From NCBI GenBank assembly GCA_947463165.1, contig CANHSW010000055.1, forward strand, positions 1 to 9,640: DNA of 9,640 bases, in the 5' to 3' direction. The number at the start of each line of letters is the position of its first letter. The stretch's first letter is position 1. Origin of the DNA: Cyanobacteriota bacterium (GTDB taxonomy: Bacteria; Cyanobacteriota; Cyanobacteriia; PCC-6307; Cyanobiaceae). Position numbers and translations under genes: made by a program. Positions 1-7,727 of the stretch are shown here, in pieces. The notes under the pieces were generated by a model. The model had not been told where the DNA came from, did not search any database, and was given only the letters and a program-made list of their open reading frames with translations.

Positions 1-459
1 CTCTACCTGGGGTAGCTGGGGCTGCTGGTTTCGTGCCACCTGCGGTAGCTGGGGTTGCTCTGGCTGCGCCTGGCGCTGTTGCGGTTTAAGTTGGTGCAGT
101 TGACGATGTACCTGGTCTAGTTGCTGACGCAGGCCGTTATTTTCCTCCAGGATTGGCTGGAGGCGCTGTTTATATTTCAGCTCGAATATTTCCGATACCT
201 CCGCCATCAAGCTCTCCATGGCCGCCAGCTCGTTGCGCGCTTGGCTCAGCTGCTGCTCTAGTTGCCGCTCTCGCTGCTCGCCTAGTTGCTTATCCAGTTG
301 CTGATTTGGTAAGGGCTGTTGCTGGGGGGAAGCTGGCCGCGGGGGAGTTGTTATCTGCTCGGAATCTAGATAGGTGTCATCGTCAGCAAAAACCGGAGCG
401 GCCTGGTGGGGCCACTCCGGTGTGCTTGAACTTGCTTCTCGGTTTAATTCAGGCTCCAT
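1..459 (-). CDS. Gln/Pro-rich coiled-coil protein, C-terminus beyond window
   Basis: This minus-strand frame is open for 153 codons from an ATG at 459 to the window edge, so the C-terminus is missing. I do not recognise the family. Residues about 1-50 are acidic and Pro/Ser-rich. Residues about 50-125 have heptad-like Leu spacing with many Gln, Glu and Arg, typical of a coiled coil, and include the segment FELKYKQRLQPILEENN. After that the chain is Gln/Pro-rich and carries an 11-residue repeat with QPQLPQV twice. No signal peptide or membrane segment is visible. An in-frame TAG at 469-471 makes 459 the only reasonable start. It lies 56 bases downstream of rpsF in the same direction and may be read from that transcript. 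Its GC content is about 57% by hand count (262 of 459), well below its neighbours, with more CTA, TTA, AAA and ATA codons. It could be a fast-evolving or acquired gene. Function unknown. Confidence 0.7.
   Translation of the reverse strand, partial: MEPELNREASSSTPEWPHQAAPVFADDDTYLDSEQITTPPRPASPQQQPLPNQQLDKQLGEQRERQLEQQLSQARNELAAMESLMAEVSEIFELKYKQRLQPILEENNGLRQQLDQVHRQLHQLKPQQRQAQPEQPQLPQVARNQQPQLPQVE
5..61 (-). repeat. 33-bp near-tandem repeat inside the coiled-coil gene
   Basis: The sequence beginning at 5 (ACCTGGGGTAGCTGGGG) recurs with one change at 38 (ACCTGCGGTAGCTGGGG), a spacing of 33 bases. It keeps the reading frame and encodes an 11-residue repeat containing QPQLPQV. The array may continue beyond the left edge. 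Confidence 0.6.
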
Positions 460-515
460 AACCTGAAGCTACCGATGGCTCGTTGTGCTGACAATGGTAA
501 GCGGGCGGACCCGGA

Positions 516-881
516 TCAAGCTTCAGTCGCCGCTTCGGCAGGGGTTTCTTCGCTGGCGCTGCTGGGCATCGAGCGGGGCGCTGGCATCGGACCGTCCTGC
601 TTCACCGTGAGGTAGCGGATCACATCCTCGGAGAGGCGCATGGCCCGTTCCAGCACTGCCACGTGCTGGCCGTCGCCGTTGTGGTTGAGCTGCACATAGA
701 TGCCCTCGCGGTGCTTGGCGATTGGATAGGCCAGGCGGCGCTTACCGCGCATCTGGCAATCCAGTACCTCACCGGCGGCTTCTGTCACCAGGTTGCGGTA
801 ACTGGCCACATGGGTTTCTACCTCCTCTTCCGGGATGTCCGGACGCAGGATGTACATGGTTTCGTAATAGGGTTGCGTCAT
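516..881 (-). CDS. rpsF: 30S ribosomal protein S6
   Basis: Ribosomal protein S6 binds 16S rRNA, with S18 as its partner, in the platform of the 30S subunit. The 121-residue product opens with [11 protein letters not shown], the first beta strand of S6. It continues through the family's core: an [10 protein letters not shown] segment near residues 45-54, then [14 protein letters not shown] and a closing region with [16 protein letters not shown]. About 25 residues beyond the core form an Ala/Pro/Glu-rich acidic tail, as is common in cyanobacterial S6. The ATG at 881 is placed correctly for the family, but no Shine-Dalgarno sequence precedes it. It stands apart from ssb and rpsR, its partners in many other bacteria. 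It follows tic20 after a 132-bp spacer and precedes the coiled-coil gene in the same direction. Confidence 0.96.
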   Translation of the reverse strand: MTQPYYETMYILRPDIPEEEVETHVASYRNLVTEAAGEVLDCQMRGKRRLAYPIAKHREGIYVQLNHNGDGQHVAVLERAMRLSEDVIRYLTVKQDGPMPAPRSMPSSASEETPAEAATEA

Positions 882-1013
882 GGGCGCCAGGCGGTTGCAG
901 GTAGGGGTTGCAGTGGCTGCGGCTGGCGGGCTTGGCTGCCCACCAGCGACGGATTGATCAACCTATCGCAGTGCCGCCCCGAGCCAGGCAAGCAACCCCC
1001 AGGCTCCAGGCCC
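882..1013. other. Spacer between tic20 and rpsF
   Basis: This 132-bp spacer contains a GC-rich inverted repeat near the tic20 end (981-1006) and otherwise nothing I can name. It should hold any separate rpsF promoter, but I see no good -35/-10 pair and no Shine-Dalgarno sequence before the rpsF ATG. No tRNA-like fold or small gene was found. Confidence 0.5.
981..1006 (-). terminator. Possible weak hairpin downstream of tic20
   Basis: GAGCC and GGCTC pair across 26 bases. A T-T mismatch and two further G-C pairs lie inside, leaving a loop of about 10. It begins 7 bases past the tic20 stop on the minus strand. No T-tract follows, so it may be an mRNA-stabilising hairpin or chance in GC-rich DNA rather than a true intrinsic terminator. 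Confidence 0.3.
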
Positions 1014-1481
1014 TCAATAGAGCTGCATGCGCACCGCCTCTGAGATCGTGGGCAGGTCGGCATCCCTGCCCCGCAGGTTCTGCACCACTCCGAACAGCAC
1101 CACCACCAGGGTGCCCAGGAACACGCTGTTGCTGATGGTGCGCAGGGCAAAGCCGCTGCCCAGCGGGTTGATCAGCAGGTTGAAGGCCAGCGACACCACC
1201 ACCAGCACGATGTCGATCAGGATTGCCTGCAACACGTTGAAACGGATCGGGTAGGGAACCTGGCCGTTGCGCACCACCCCCAGGTAGAGGGCCAGGAACA
1301 GCACCAATCCCCCGAAAGGCACCATCTGCTGCAGCATCGCCACCGGCAGGGCCGGCACACTCAGCCATTGGAGGAAGGGGAATAGCCCGAACAGGCTGCG
1401 GCCAAAGGGAATCGCATCGCTCCAGGGCAACAGGTAGGCCGCTGCGGCCAGCAGGCGTTGCCAAATTGGAGGGGCCTGCAT
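1014..1481 (-). CDS. tic20: Tic20-family membrane protein
   Basis: This is the cyanobacterial relative of the chloroplast inner-envelope import component Tic20 (Ycf60 family). Its role in cyanobacteria is not settled. The 155-residue product has about four hydrophobic segments, near residues 8-20, 53-70, 82-105 and 115-135. Family-like features include the short loop before YPIRFNVLQAILIDI (residues 77-91) and the conserved end ISEAVRMQLY. There is no cleavable signal peptide, so it should sit in the plasma or thylakoid membrane. The ATG at 1481 lies 31 bases after the aroE stop, and a strong hairpin fills most of that gap. The only purine-rich ribosome-binding-like bases are in the hairpin's 5' arm, so expression may depend on the structure or on translation of aroE. 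Family assignment is fairly secure; transport function is inferred from the plastid homologue. Confidence 0.88.
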   Translation of the reverse strand: MQAPPIWQRLLAAAAYLLPWSDAIPFGRSLFGLFPFLQWLSVPALPVAMLQQMVPFGGLVLFLALYLGVVRNGQVPYPIRFNVLQAILIDIVLVVVSLAFNLLINPLGSGFALRTISNSVFLGTLVVVLFGVVQNLRGRDADLPTISEAVRMQLY

Positions 1482-1485
1482 GGAT

Positions 1486-1513
1486 GCCTGGGAGCTCGAG
1501 CGAACTCCCAGGC
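1486..1513 (-). promoter_or_regulatory. Intercistronic 12-bp hairpin between aroE and tic20
   Basis: On the minus-strand RNA a perfect 9-bp stem (GCCTGGGAG with CTCCCAGGC) extends inward by one G-U, one U-A and one C-G pair to a four-base loop (GCUC). The 5' arm begins with the last base of the aroE TAG. The 3' arm ends four bases before the tic20 ATG. No T-tract follows. The GGGAG in the 5' arm is the only Shine-Dalgarno-like sequence and would be buried in the stem. It may control tic20 translation, mark an RNA-processing site, or attenuate transcription. Confidence 0.6.
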
Positions 1514-2481
1514 TAGGGGCGCCGCTGCAGCTGTTCCAGGGCCGCCGCCCGCATGGCCGCCACCGGCAGCTCCTTAATGCCGCTCCACAGGCCCAGGGCC
1601 GCCGCCCCCTGCTGCACCAGCATCTCCAGGCCGTCGAGGCCCTGGCAGCCCCGGGCGCTCGCCTGCCGCAACAGCAGTGTCGGCCGTGGTGTGTAGATCA
1701 AGTCGTAAACGCAACTGCCCGGCGCCAGGACCTCCAGCTGCCGCGGCTGCAGGGGGCTGAGCTCTCGCGCCTGGGGATCGCCAGCTGCGGCCATGCCAAT
1801 CGGCGTGGTGTTGACCACCAGCTGGGCGGCCGCCAGGGCCTGGATCAGTACATCGCCGCGGCCGTCATCGCCGCCGCCCTCGCCCCGCTCTGGCCAGGCC
1901 AGGGTCTCCAATTGCGGCGCCCAGTCTCGGCAGGCCGCCAGGCAGGTCGCCAGCTTGGCGGCCTGCCGGCCCACCAGGGTGATCCGACCCAGGCCCAGCT
2001 CCACCAGGGCTGCCACCACGGCCCTGGCACTGCCGCCGCAGCCCAGCACCAGCGCCTGTTGATCCGCCCAGCTGGCCCCCGCTGGTCCAGGTTTTGCCGA
2101 GGCCCGCAGGGGTGCCAGGAAGCCCTCCACGTCCGTGTTGGTGCCGAACCAGCCCCCGCCCGGGTGGGGCACCAGCGTGTTCACCGCCCCCAGCCTTTGG
2201 GCCAGGGGGCTGAGCTCGCGGCAGAGGGCCGCCACCGCCTGCTTGTGGGGGATGGTGACGTTCAGACCGCGGCAGCCCAGCGCCTCCAGAGCGTTCAGCA
2301 CCGTGGCCAGGGAGGCGGCCGGGGTGGGCAGGGCCAGGTACACCCAGTCGAGCCCCAGTTGCCGCAGGGCGGCGTTGTGCATCGCCGGCGACAGCGAATG
2401 GCGCACCGGGTCCCCCAGCACCCCCACCAGGACCGTGCGGCCGGAGATGCTGCCAGCGGCGCTGGCCAGGGGCGCTGTCAT
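1513..2481 (-). CDS. aroE: Shikimate dehydrogenase (NADP+)
   Basis: AroE reduces 3-dehydroshikimate to shikimate with NADPH in the cytosolic shikimate pathway to aromatic amino acids. In the 322-residue product, the shikimate pocket is visible as HSLSPAMHN (28-36), NVTIPHK with the catalytic-type Lys80, the AVNT segment (99-102) and NTDVEGF with Asp117. The dinucleotide fold follows: [11 protein letters not shown] (145-155), an Arg-containing turn after LVGR (169-172), NTTPIGM (224-230), YDLIYTP and [10 protein letters not shown]. It is longer than most AroE proteins because of a Gly/Asp-rich insertion near 199-210 and a 16-residue lead-in. The frame stays open upstream to 2598, but that part is Pro/Ser-rich, resembles nothing in AroE and would cover most of the dnaK leader. 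The ATG at 2481 fits the family. No clear Shine-Dalgarno sequence is present. It is first in the minus-strand series and divergent from dnaK. Confidence 0.95.
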   Translation of the reverse strand: MTAPLASAAGSISGRTVLVGVLGDPVRHSLSPAMHNAALRQLGLDWVYLALPTPAASLATVLNALEALGCRGLNVTIPHKQAVAALCRELSPLAQRLGAVNTLVPHPGGGWFGTNTDVEGFLAPLRASAKPGPAGASWADQQALVLGCGGSARAVVAALVELGLGRITLVGRQAAKLATCLAACRDWAPQLETLAWPERGEGGGDDGRGDVLIQALAAAQLVVNTTPIGMAAAGDPQARELSPLQPRQLEVLAPGSCVYDLIYTPRPTLLLRQASARGCQGLDGLEMLVQQGAAALGLWSGIKELPVAAMRAAALEQLQRRP

Positions 2482-2624
2482 CGGAGAGCGGCGGGTTTGG
2501 GGCGCACCGTAGGGGCCTGGCCCACTGCTGTTTGGCGGCCTGTTCGGGAACCACCCCTCGCCGGAGACCGGCTCCACTGCAGAGGATGCATCCATCAACT
2601 ACACCGTTAGCGAGGTGGAATTCC
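2482..2624. other. aroE-dnaK divergent spacer
   Basis: This 143-bp spacer must supply promoters for both aroE (minus) and dnaK (plus). I see no convincing -35/-10 pair and no CIRCE element (no TTAGCACTC/GAGTGCTAA pair). It contains an inverted repeat GCCGG-AGA-CCGGC at 2560-2572 and a 10-bp palindrome GGATGCATCC at 2584-2593, both within 65 bases of the dnaK start. Either could be an operator, but nothing identifies a binding protein. Confidence 0.45.
2612..2617 (+). promoter_or_regulatory. Shine-Dalgarno site of dnaK
   Basis: GAGGTG matches the anti-Shine-Dalgarno end of 16S rRNA and lies 7 bases before the ATG at 2625. It fixes the dnaK start there, not at the upstream in-frame ATG at 2532. 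It is the best ribosome-binding site in the window. Confidence 0.8.
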
Positions 2625-4547
<1,923 letters not shown>

Positions 4548-4557
4548 GCCCCTTGCC

Positions 4558-4606
4558 GCCCTGGGGCCTGGGCTTTGCGGCCTGGCACCAGGGCTTGGAT
4601 TTTTGG
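4558..4606 (+). terminator. Intrinsic terminator of dnaK
   Basis: GCCCTGG (4558-4564) pairs perfectly with CCAGGGC (4588-4594). An inner GGCC-GGCC pairing (4565-4568 with 4579-4582) extends the stem. TTGGATTTTTGG follows at once, giving a T-rich run on the coding strand. It begins 10 bases past the dnaK TAA, the expected place for a rho-independent terminator. Confidence 0.65.
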
Positions 4607-4633
4607 ACATGAATTTTTGGGCTTGGGTTTTGG
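4591..4633 (+). repeat. Degenerate G/T-rich repeat between dnaK and the radical SAM gene
   Basis: GGGCTTGGATTTTTGG at 4591-4606 recurs in altered form at 4619-4633 (GGGCTTGGGTTTTGG), a 28-base spacing. ATTTTTGG alone also recurs at 14 bases (4599 and 4613). The first copy overlaps the terminator tail. This looks like local duplication in a short spacer and has no assigned role. Confidence 0.5.
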
Positions 4634-4635
4634 AG
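4632..4635 (+). promoter_or_regulatory. Shine-Dalgarno site supporting a TTG start
   Basis: GGAG lies 7 bases before the TTG at 4643. The next in-frame ATG, at 4664, has only an adjacent AGG, too close to act as a ribosome-binding site. This favours the TTG as the true start of the radical SAM protein. Confidence 0.5.
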
Positions 4636-4642
4636 CCTGGCT

Positions 4643-6322
4643 TTGGCTGGGCGGCTCGTCAGGATGGGGGACGCCCCGGATCTCGCCCTGAATCAGGAAA
4701 CCCTGCTGTTTGAACCCGCCGTGGCCCAGGCCGGGGCGCTGCGGGTGGTGCTGGCCTTCCCAAGCACTTATTCGGTGGGCATCACCAGCCTGGGCTACCA
4801 GGTGGTCTGGGCCACCCTGGCCCAGCGCTCGGATCTGGATGTGCGGCGGCTGTTCACCGACCAGGGGGACCCCCCCCATCGGCAGCTGGATTTGTTTGGC
4901 CTGTCGCTGAGCTGGGAACTGGATGGGCCGGTGCTGCTCGATCTGCTGGAGCGGCAGCGCATCCCGATCTGGAGCCACGAGCGCGGCGATGACGATCCGA
5001 TCGTGTTTGGCGGCGGACCGGTGCTCACCGCCAATCCCGAGCCCCTGGCCCCCTTCTTTGATGTGGTGTTGCTGGGCGATGGCGAACTGCTGCTGCCGGC
5101 CCTGGTGGAGGCTTTGCAGCTGCTGCGCCAGGCGCCGCGGGCCCAGCGGTTGCGGGCCCTGGCCCAGGTGCCGGGGGTTTACGTGCCCTCGCTCTATGCC
5201 CCCCGCTACGACAGCGACGGCCAGTTGTTGGCGGTGGAGCCGATCGAGGCCGGCATCCCGGCCAGCGTGGCCAAGCAAACCTGGCGCGGCAACACCCTCA
5301 GCCATTCGGCGGTGATCACCCCGGAGGCCGCCTGGCCCGACATCCACATGGTGGAGGTGGTGCGCAGCTGTCCGGAGCTGTGTCGCTTCTGCCTGGCCAG
5401 CTACCTCACCCTGCCCTTTCGCACCCCCTCCCTCGATGAGGGCCTGATCCCGGCGGTGGAGAAGGGATTGGCCGTCACCAGGCGCCTGGGCCTGTTGGGG
5501 GCCTCGGTCACCCAGCATCCCCAGTTCGCCGACCTGCTCCAGTGGCTGGATGGCGAGCGCTTCGAGGGCATCCGCCTCAGCGTCAGCTCGGTGCGGGCCG
5601 CCACCGTCACCCCAGAGCTGGGCCGAATCCTGGCCAAGCGGGGCAGCAAGTCGCTCACCATCGCCATCGAGAGCGGCAGCGATCGCCTGCGGGCCCTGGT
5701 GAACAAGAAGCTGGCCGCCGAGGAGATCTTCGCGGCCGCAAGGCATGCCAAGCAGGGAGGTCTGGCGGGCCTGAAGCTCTATGGCATGGCGGGCCTGCCC
5801 TGCGAGGAGGAGGCAGACATCGAGGCCACCGCCCAGTTGCTGCTGGAGTTGAAGCGGGCCACCCCGGGCCTGCGCCTCTCCTTTGGGGTGAGCACCTTTG
5901 TGCCCAAGGCCCAGACGCCGTTCCAGTGGCAGGGGGTGCGGCCCCAGGCGGAAGCGCGGCTGAAGCTGCTGGCCAAGCGCCTCAAGCCCCGGGGCATCGA
6001 GCTGCGACCGGAGAGCTATGGCTGGAGCGTGATTCAGGCCCTGCTCTCCCGCAGCGACCGGCGCCTGGCGCCGGTGATCGCCGCGGTGCGGGGCCGCCAC
6101 GACAGCCTGGGGGGCTGGAAGGCGGCCTACCGCTCCCTGCCAGCTGGGGAGCTGCCCCCCTGGCAGGAGGTGATCCACTCCACCTGGGACCTGGGCCGGG
6201 TATTGCCCTGGGATCACCTGGAGGGGCCGCTGCCCAAGGCCACCCTGGCCAAGCACCATCAACAGGCCTTCGAGGCCATGGAGCTGGGCTTTGCGGTTGA
6301 TTCACAGGCGAGCGGTGCTTGA
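4643..6322 (+). CDS. Uncharacterised radical SAM protein with N-terminal B12-binding-like domain
   Basis: The 559-residue product carries the radical SAM cluster motif CPELCRFC (Cys243, Cys247, Cys250), which holds a 4Fe-4S cluster that cleaves S-adenosylmethionine to a radical. The N-terminal 200 residues resemble the cobalamin-binding-type domain of related proteins: FPSTYSVGITSLGYQ (39-53), FGLSLSWELD, VFGGGPVLTANPEP (121-134) and LLGDGELLLPAL (143-154). I do not see the classic DxHxxG cobalamin-ligand motif, so B12 binding is doubtful. The core continues with LTIAIESGSDRLR (338-350) and GLKLYGMAGLP (376-386). About 100 residues follow the expected end of the barrel. The N-terminus recalls uncharacterised proteins annotated as TIGR03960-like, but here without the fused DUF2344 region; that comparison is from memory. 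A TTG start at 4643 is chosen on its GGAG site; ATG 4664 is the alternative. The substrate is unknown. Confidence 0.88.
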   Translation: MAGRLVRMGDAPDLALNQETLLFEPAVAQAGALRVVLAFPSTYSVGITSLGYQVVWATLAQRSDLDVRRLFTDQGDPPHRQLDLFGLSLSWELDGPVLLDLLERQRIPIWSHERGDDDPIVFGGGPVLTANPEPLAPFFDVVLLGDGELLLPALVEALQLLRQAPRAQRLRALAQVPGVYVPSLYAPRYDSDGQLLAVEPIEAGIPASVAKQTWRGNTLSHSAVITPEAAWPDIHMVEVVRSCPELCRFCLASYLTLPFRTPSLDEGLIPAVEKGLAVTRRLGLLGASVTQHPQFADLLQWLDGERFEGIRLSVSSVRAATVTPELGRILAKRGSKSLTIAIESGSDRLRALVNKKLAAEEIFAAARHAKQGGLAGLKLYGMAGLPCEEEADIEATAQLLLELKRATPGLRLSFGVSTFVPKAQTPFQWQGVRPQAEARLKLLAKRLKPRGIELRPESYGWSVIQALLSRSDRRLAPVIAAVRGRHDSLGGWKAAYRSLPAGELPPWQEVIHSTWDLGRVLPWDHLEGPLPKATLAKHHQQAFEAMELGFAVDSQASGA

Positions 6323-6323
6323 T

Positions 6324-7727
6324 CTAAATCCGGGCCTCCCCGGGGGAACTGGCTGAGTTCGCACCGGTGCCATTTGCCTGGGAGCCAATCACATGGGAGC
6401 CAGTTGCCAGGGAGCAATTGGTGCCGTAGCAGCGCAGGCCCGCCAGCAGCACCCAGCCGGCCAGGTTGATGCGGCTGTCATAGAAGGGCATGTCGGTGGC
6501 ATGGAGGCTCGTGAGCACCAGGGCTGCCGCCCACCAGGCCCGATCCCAGAGGGTGCCGCTGGCCATGCCCAGCCACGCCGCCCGGATCAGCAGCCCCAGC
6601 ACCAGGCCCACCAGCAGCAGCGCCACCGGTAAACCGTGACTAACGGCTAGATCCAGGGGCAGGTTGTGGGTGTGGCCATGCCAGAAGCCGGTGCGCAGTG
6701 GATAGATCACGCTGAAGGCCGCCGCCCCCCAGCCCAACCAGGGCCGCTCGGCCACCAGGCCCACCGCCACCTGCCACTGGCTCAAGCGGGTGATCGCCAG
6801 CGGCCTCTGGCCATGGGAGTTGGCGTCGTTGAGGCGGCCCCAAATCGATTGGGGCACCAGGGCGCGGGCGGGCTGTTGCAGGGCGGCGGGAATGCCGGGC
6901 AGGCTGGCCAGGGCCACCGGCACCAGGCTGAGCAGCAGCAGGGGCAGCAGCCAGCGCCAGCTCAGGGGCCCCGCCACCAGGGGCACCGCCAGCAGCAGGC
7001 CGCCCCAGGCATTGCGCGAATCGGTGAGAAAGATGGCGGCTGCCATGGCGGCGGCCATGGCCAGGGCCGTGAGGCGGCGCCATGGGCGCTGGCCCCGCTG
7101 TAACAGGGCCGCCAGGGCAAAGGGCCAGGCCAGGGCCAGCCAGGCGCCGGCGATGTTGGCGTAGTCGAACAGGCCGGCCAGGCGATCGGGGGGGTTGCCG
7201 CCCGCCTTGATGTGCCAGATCACCAGGCCGCCCAGGATCTGCCAGGGGCCGCTCCACTGCCCCAGCAGCTGGCCAAAGCCCGTTACCAGTACTGGCACGG
7301 TGCCGGCCAGCAACCATTGCCCGGCCCGGCGCCGGGCCGCCGCCGAGGCCAGATAGGCCTGAAAGCCCCAGAAGGCCCAGAAAAATGGCAGCCAATTGGC
7401 CAGCCCCAGCCAGGCCAGCCAGCCACTGCTGGCCCCGATGCAACCCAGCAGCATCAACAGGGCGGTGGCCAGCAGCAGAGCGTTGACGGGATCGCGCCAG
7501 GCGGCGGGGCGGCCGCGGCTGCCCTGGATCAGGGCCACCAGCAGCAGCAGGGCGGCCAGCAGGGCACTGCTGGGCAGTAGCAATAGCCCCAGCTGGAAAC
7601 AGCGCCAGCCGGCGGGATTGGCGCCAGGGGGGCGATCCCGCTGTAGTTGGCGATCGAGGGCTGCCAGGCGCCCCCCGAAGGCGGTGCTCAGGGCGGTGTT
7701 CAGGGCGGCGGGCGAGCCCATAGGCAT
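6324..7727 (-). CDS. O-antigen ligase/polymerase (Wzy/WaaL/IctB-like) membrane protein
   Basis: The 467-residue product is very hydrophobic, with about 10-12 membrane segments from residue 45 to 435. Signatures of the O-antigen ligase family include FDYANIAGAWLALAWP (187-202), LTDSRNAWGG (234-243), ITRLSQWQVAVGLVAERPWLGWG (312-334) and HTHNLPLDLAVSHGLP (352-367) before the last helices. The family includes ligases and polymerases joining surface polysaccharide units, and the cyanobacterial IctB, once proposed as a carbon transporter. I cannot tell which role applies, and resemblance to true IctB seems moderate. The Ser/Gly/Asn-rich tail (about 436-467) contains a five-residue periodicity. The start may be GTG 7730 (four-base overlap with the purU stop), ATG 7727 (one-base overlap, chosen) or ATG 7721. 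The overlap implies coupling to purU translation. The TAG stop converges on the radical SAM gene with one base between. Confidence 0.85.
   Translation of the reverse strand: MPMGSPAALNTALSTAFGGRLAALDRQLQRDRPPGANPAGWRCFQLGLLLLPSSALLAALLLLVALIQGSRGRPAAWRDPVNALLLATALLMLLGCIGASSGWLAWLGLANWLPFFWAFWGFQAYLASAAARRRAGQWLLAGTVPVLVTGFGQLLGQWSGPWQILGGLVIWHIKAGGNPPDRLAGLFDYANIAGAWLALAWPFALAALLQRGQRPWRRLTALAMAAAMAAAIFLTDSRNAWGGLLLAVPLVAGPLSWRWLLPLLLLSLVPVALASLPGIPAALQQPARALVPQSIWGRLNDANSHGQRPLAITRLSQWQVAVGLVAERPWLGWGAAAFSVIYPLRTGFWHGHTHNLPLDLAVSHGLPVALLLVGLVLGLLIRAAWLGMASGTLWDRAWWAAALVLTSLHATDMPFYDSRINLAGWVLLAGLRCYGTNCSLATGSHVIGSQANGTGANSASSPGEARI
6330..6343 (-). terminator. Possible short hairpin at the convergent gene ends
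   Basis: CCGGG and CCCGG pair around a four-base loop just inside the ligase gene's 3' end. On the minus strand it is followed by ATTTAGATC, which includes the TAG stop, so only a very short T-run is present. It could help end either convergent transcript, but the stem is only five base pairs. Chance is a real alternative. Confidence 0.25.
6380..6424 (-). repeat. 15-bp tandem repeat in the ligase tail
   Basis: GGGAGC starts at 6380, 6395 and 6410, exactly 15 bases apart. The first two copies share GGGAGCCA. The array is in frame and places Ser at residues 439, 444 and 449 and Gly at 443 and 448, so the disordered tail appears built by duplication of a five-codon unit. Confidence 0.6.

Noticed and set aside
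502..513. Four-base stem CGGG/CCCG after rpsF as a terminator.
   Set aside because: The stem is too short and no T-tract follows on the minus strand.
882..1013. Possible tRNA or small gene in the tic20-rpsF spacer.
   Set aside because: No cloverleaf, T-arm consensus or start with a ribosome-binding site could be found.
2482..2598. Upstream extension of aroE by 39 codons.
   Set aside because: The added residues are Pro/Ser-rich, precede the normal AroE start, and would cover most of the dnaK leader.
1480..2610. Plus-strand open frame of 376 codons opposite aroE.
   Set aside because: It is Gln/Arg/Gly-rich without motifs, and aroE on the other strand is well supported.
5679..5686. One HIP1 palindrome (GCGATCGC).
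   Set aside because: A single copy inside a coding region of GC-rich DNA is not evidence of HIP1 enrichment.
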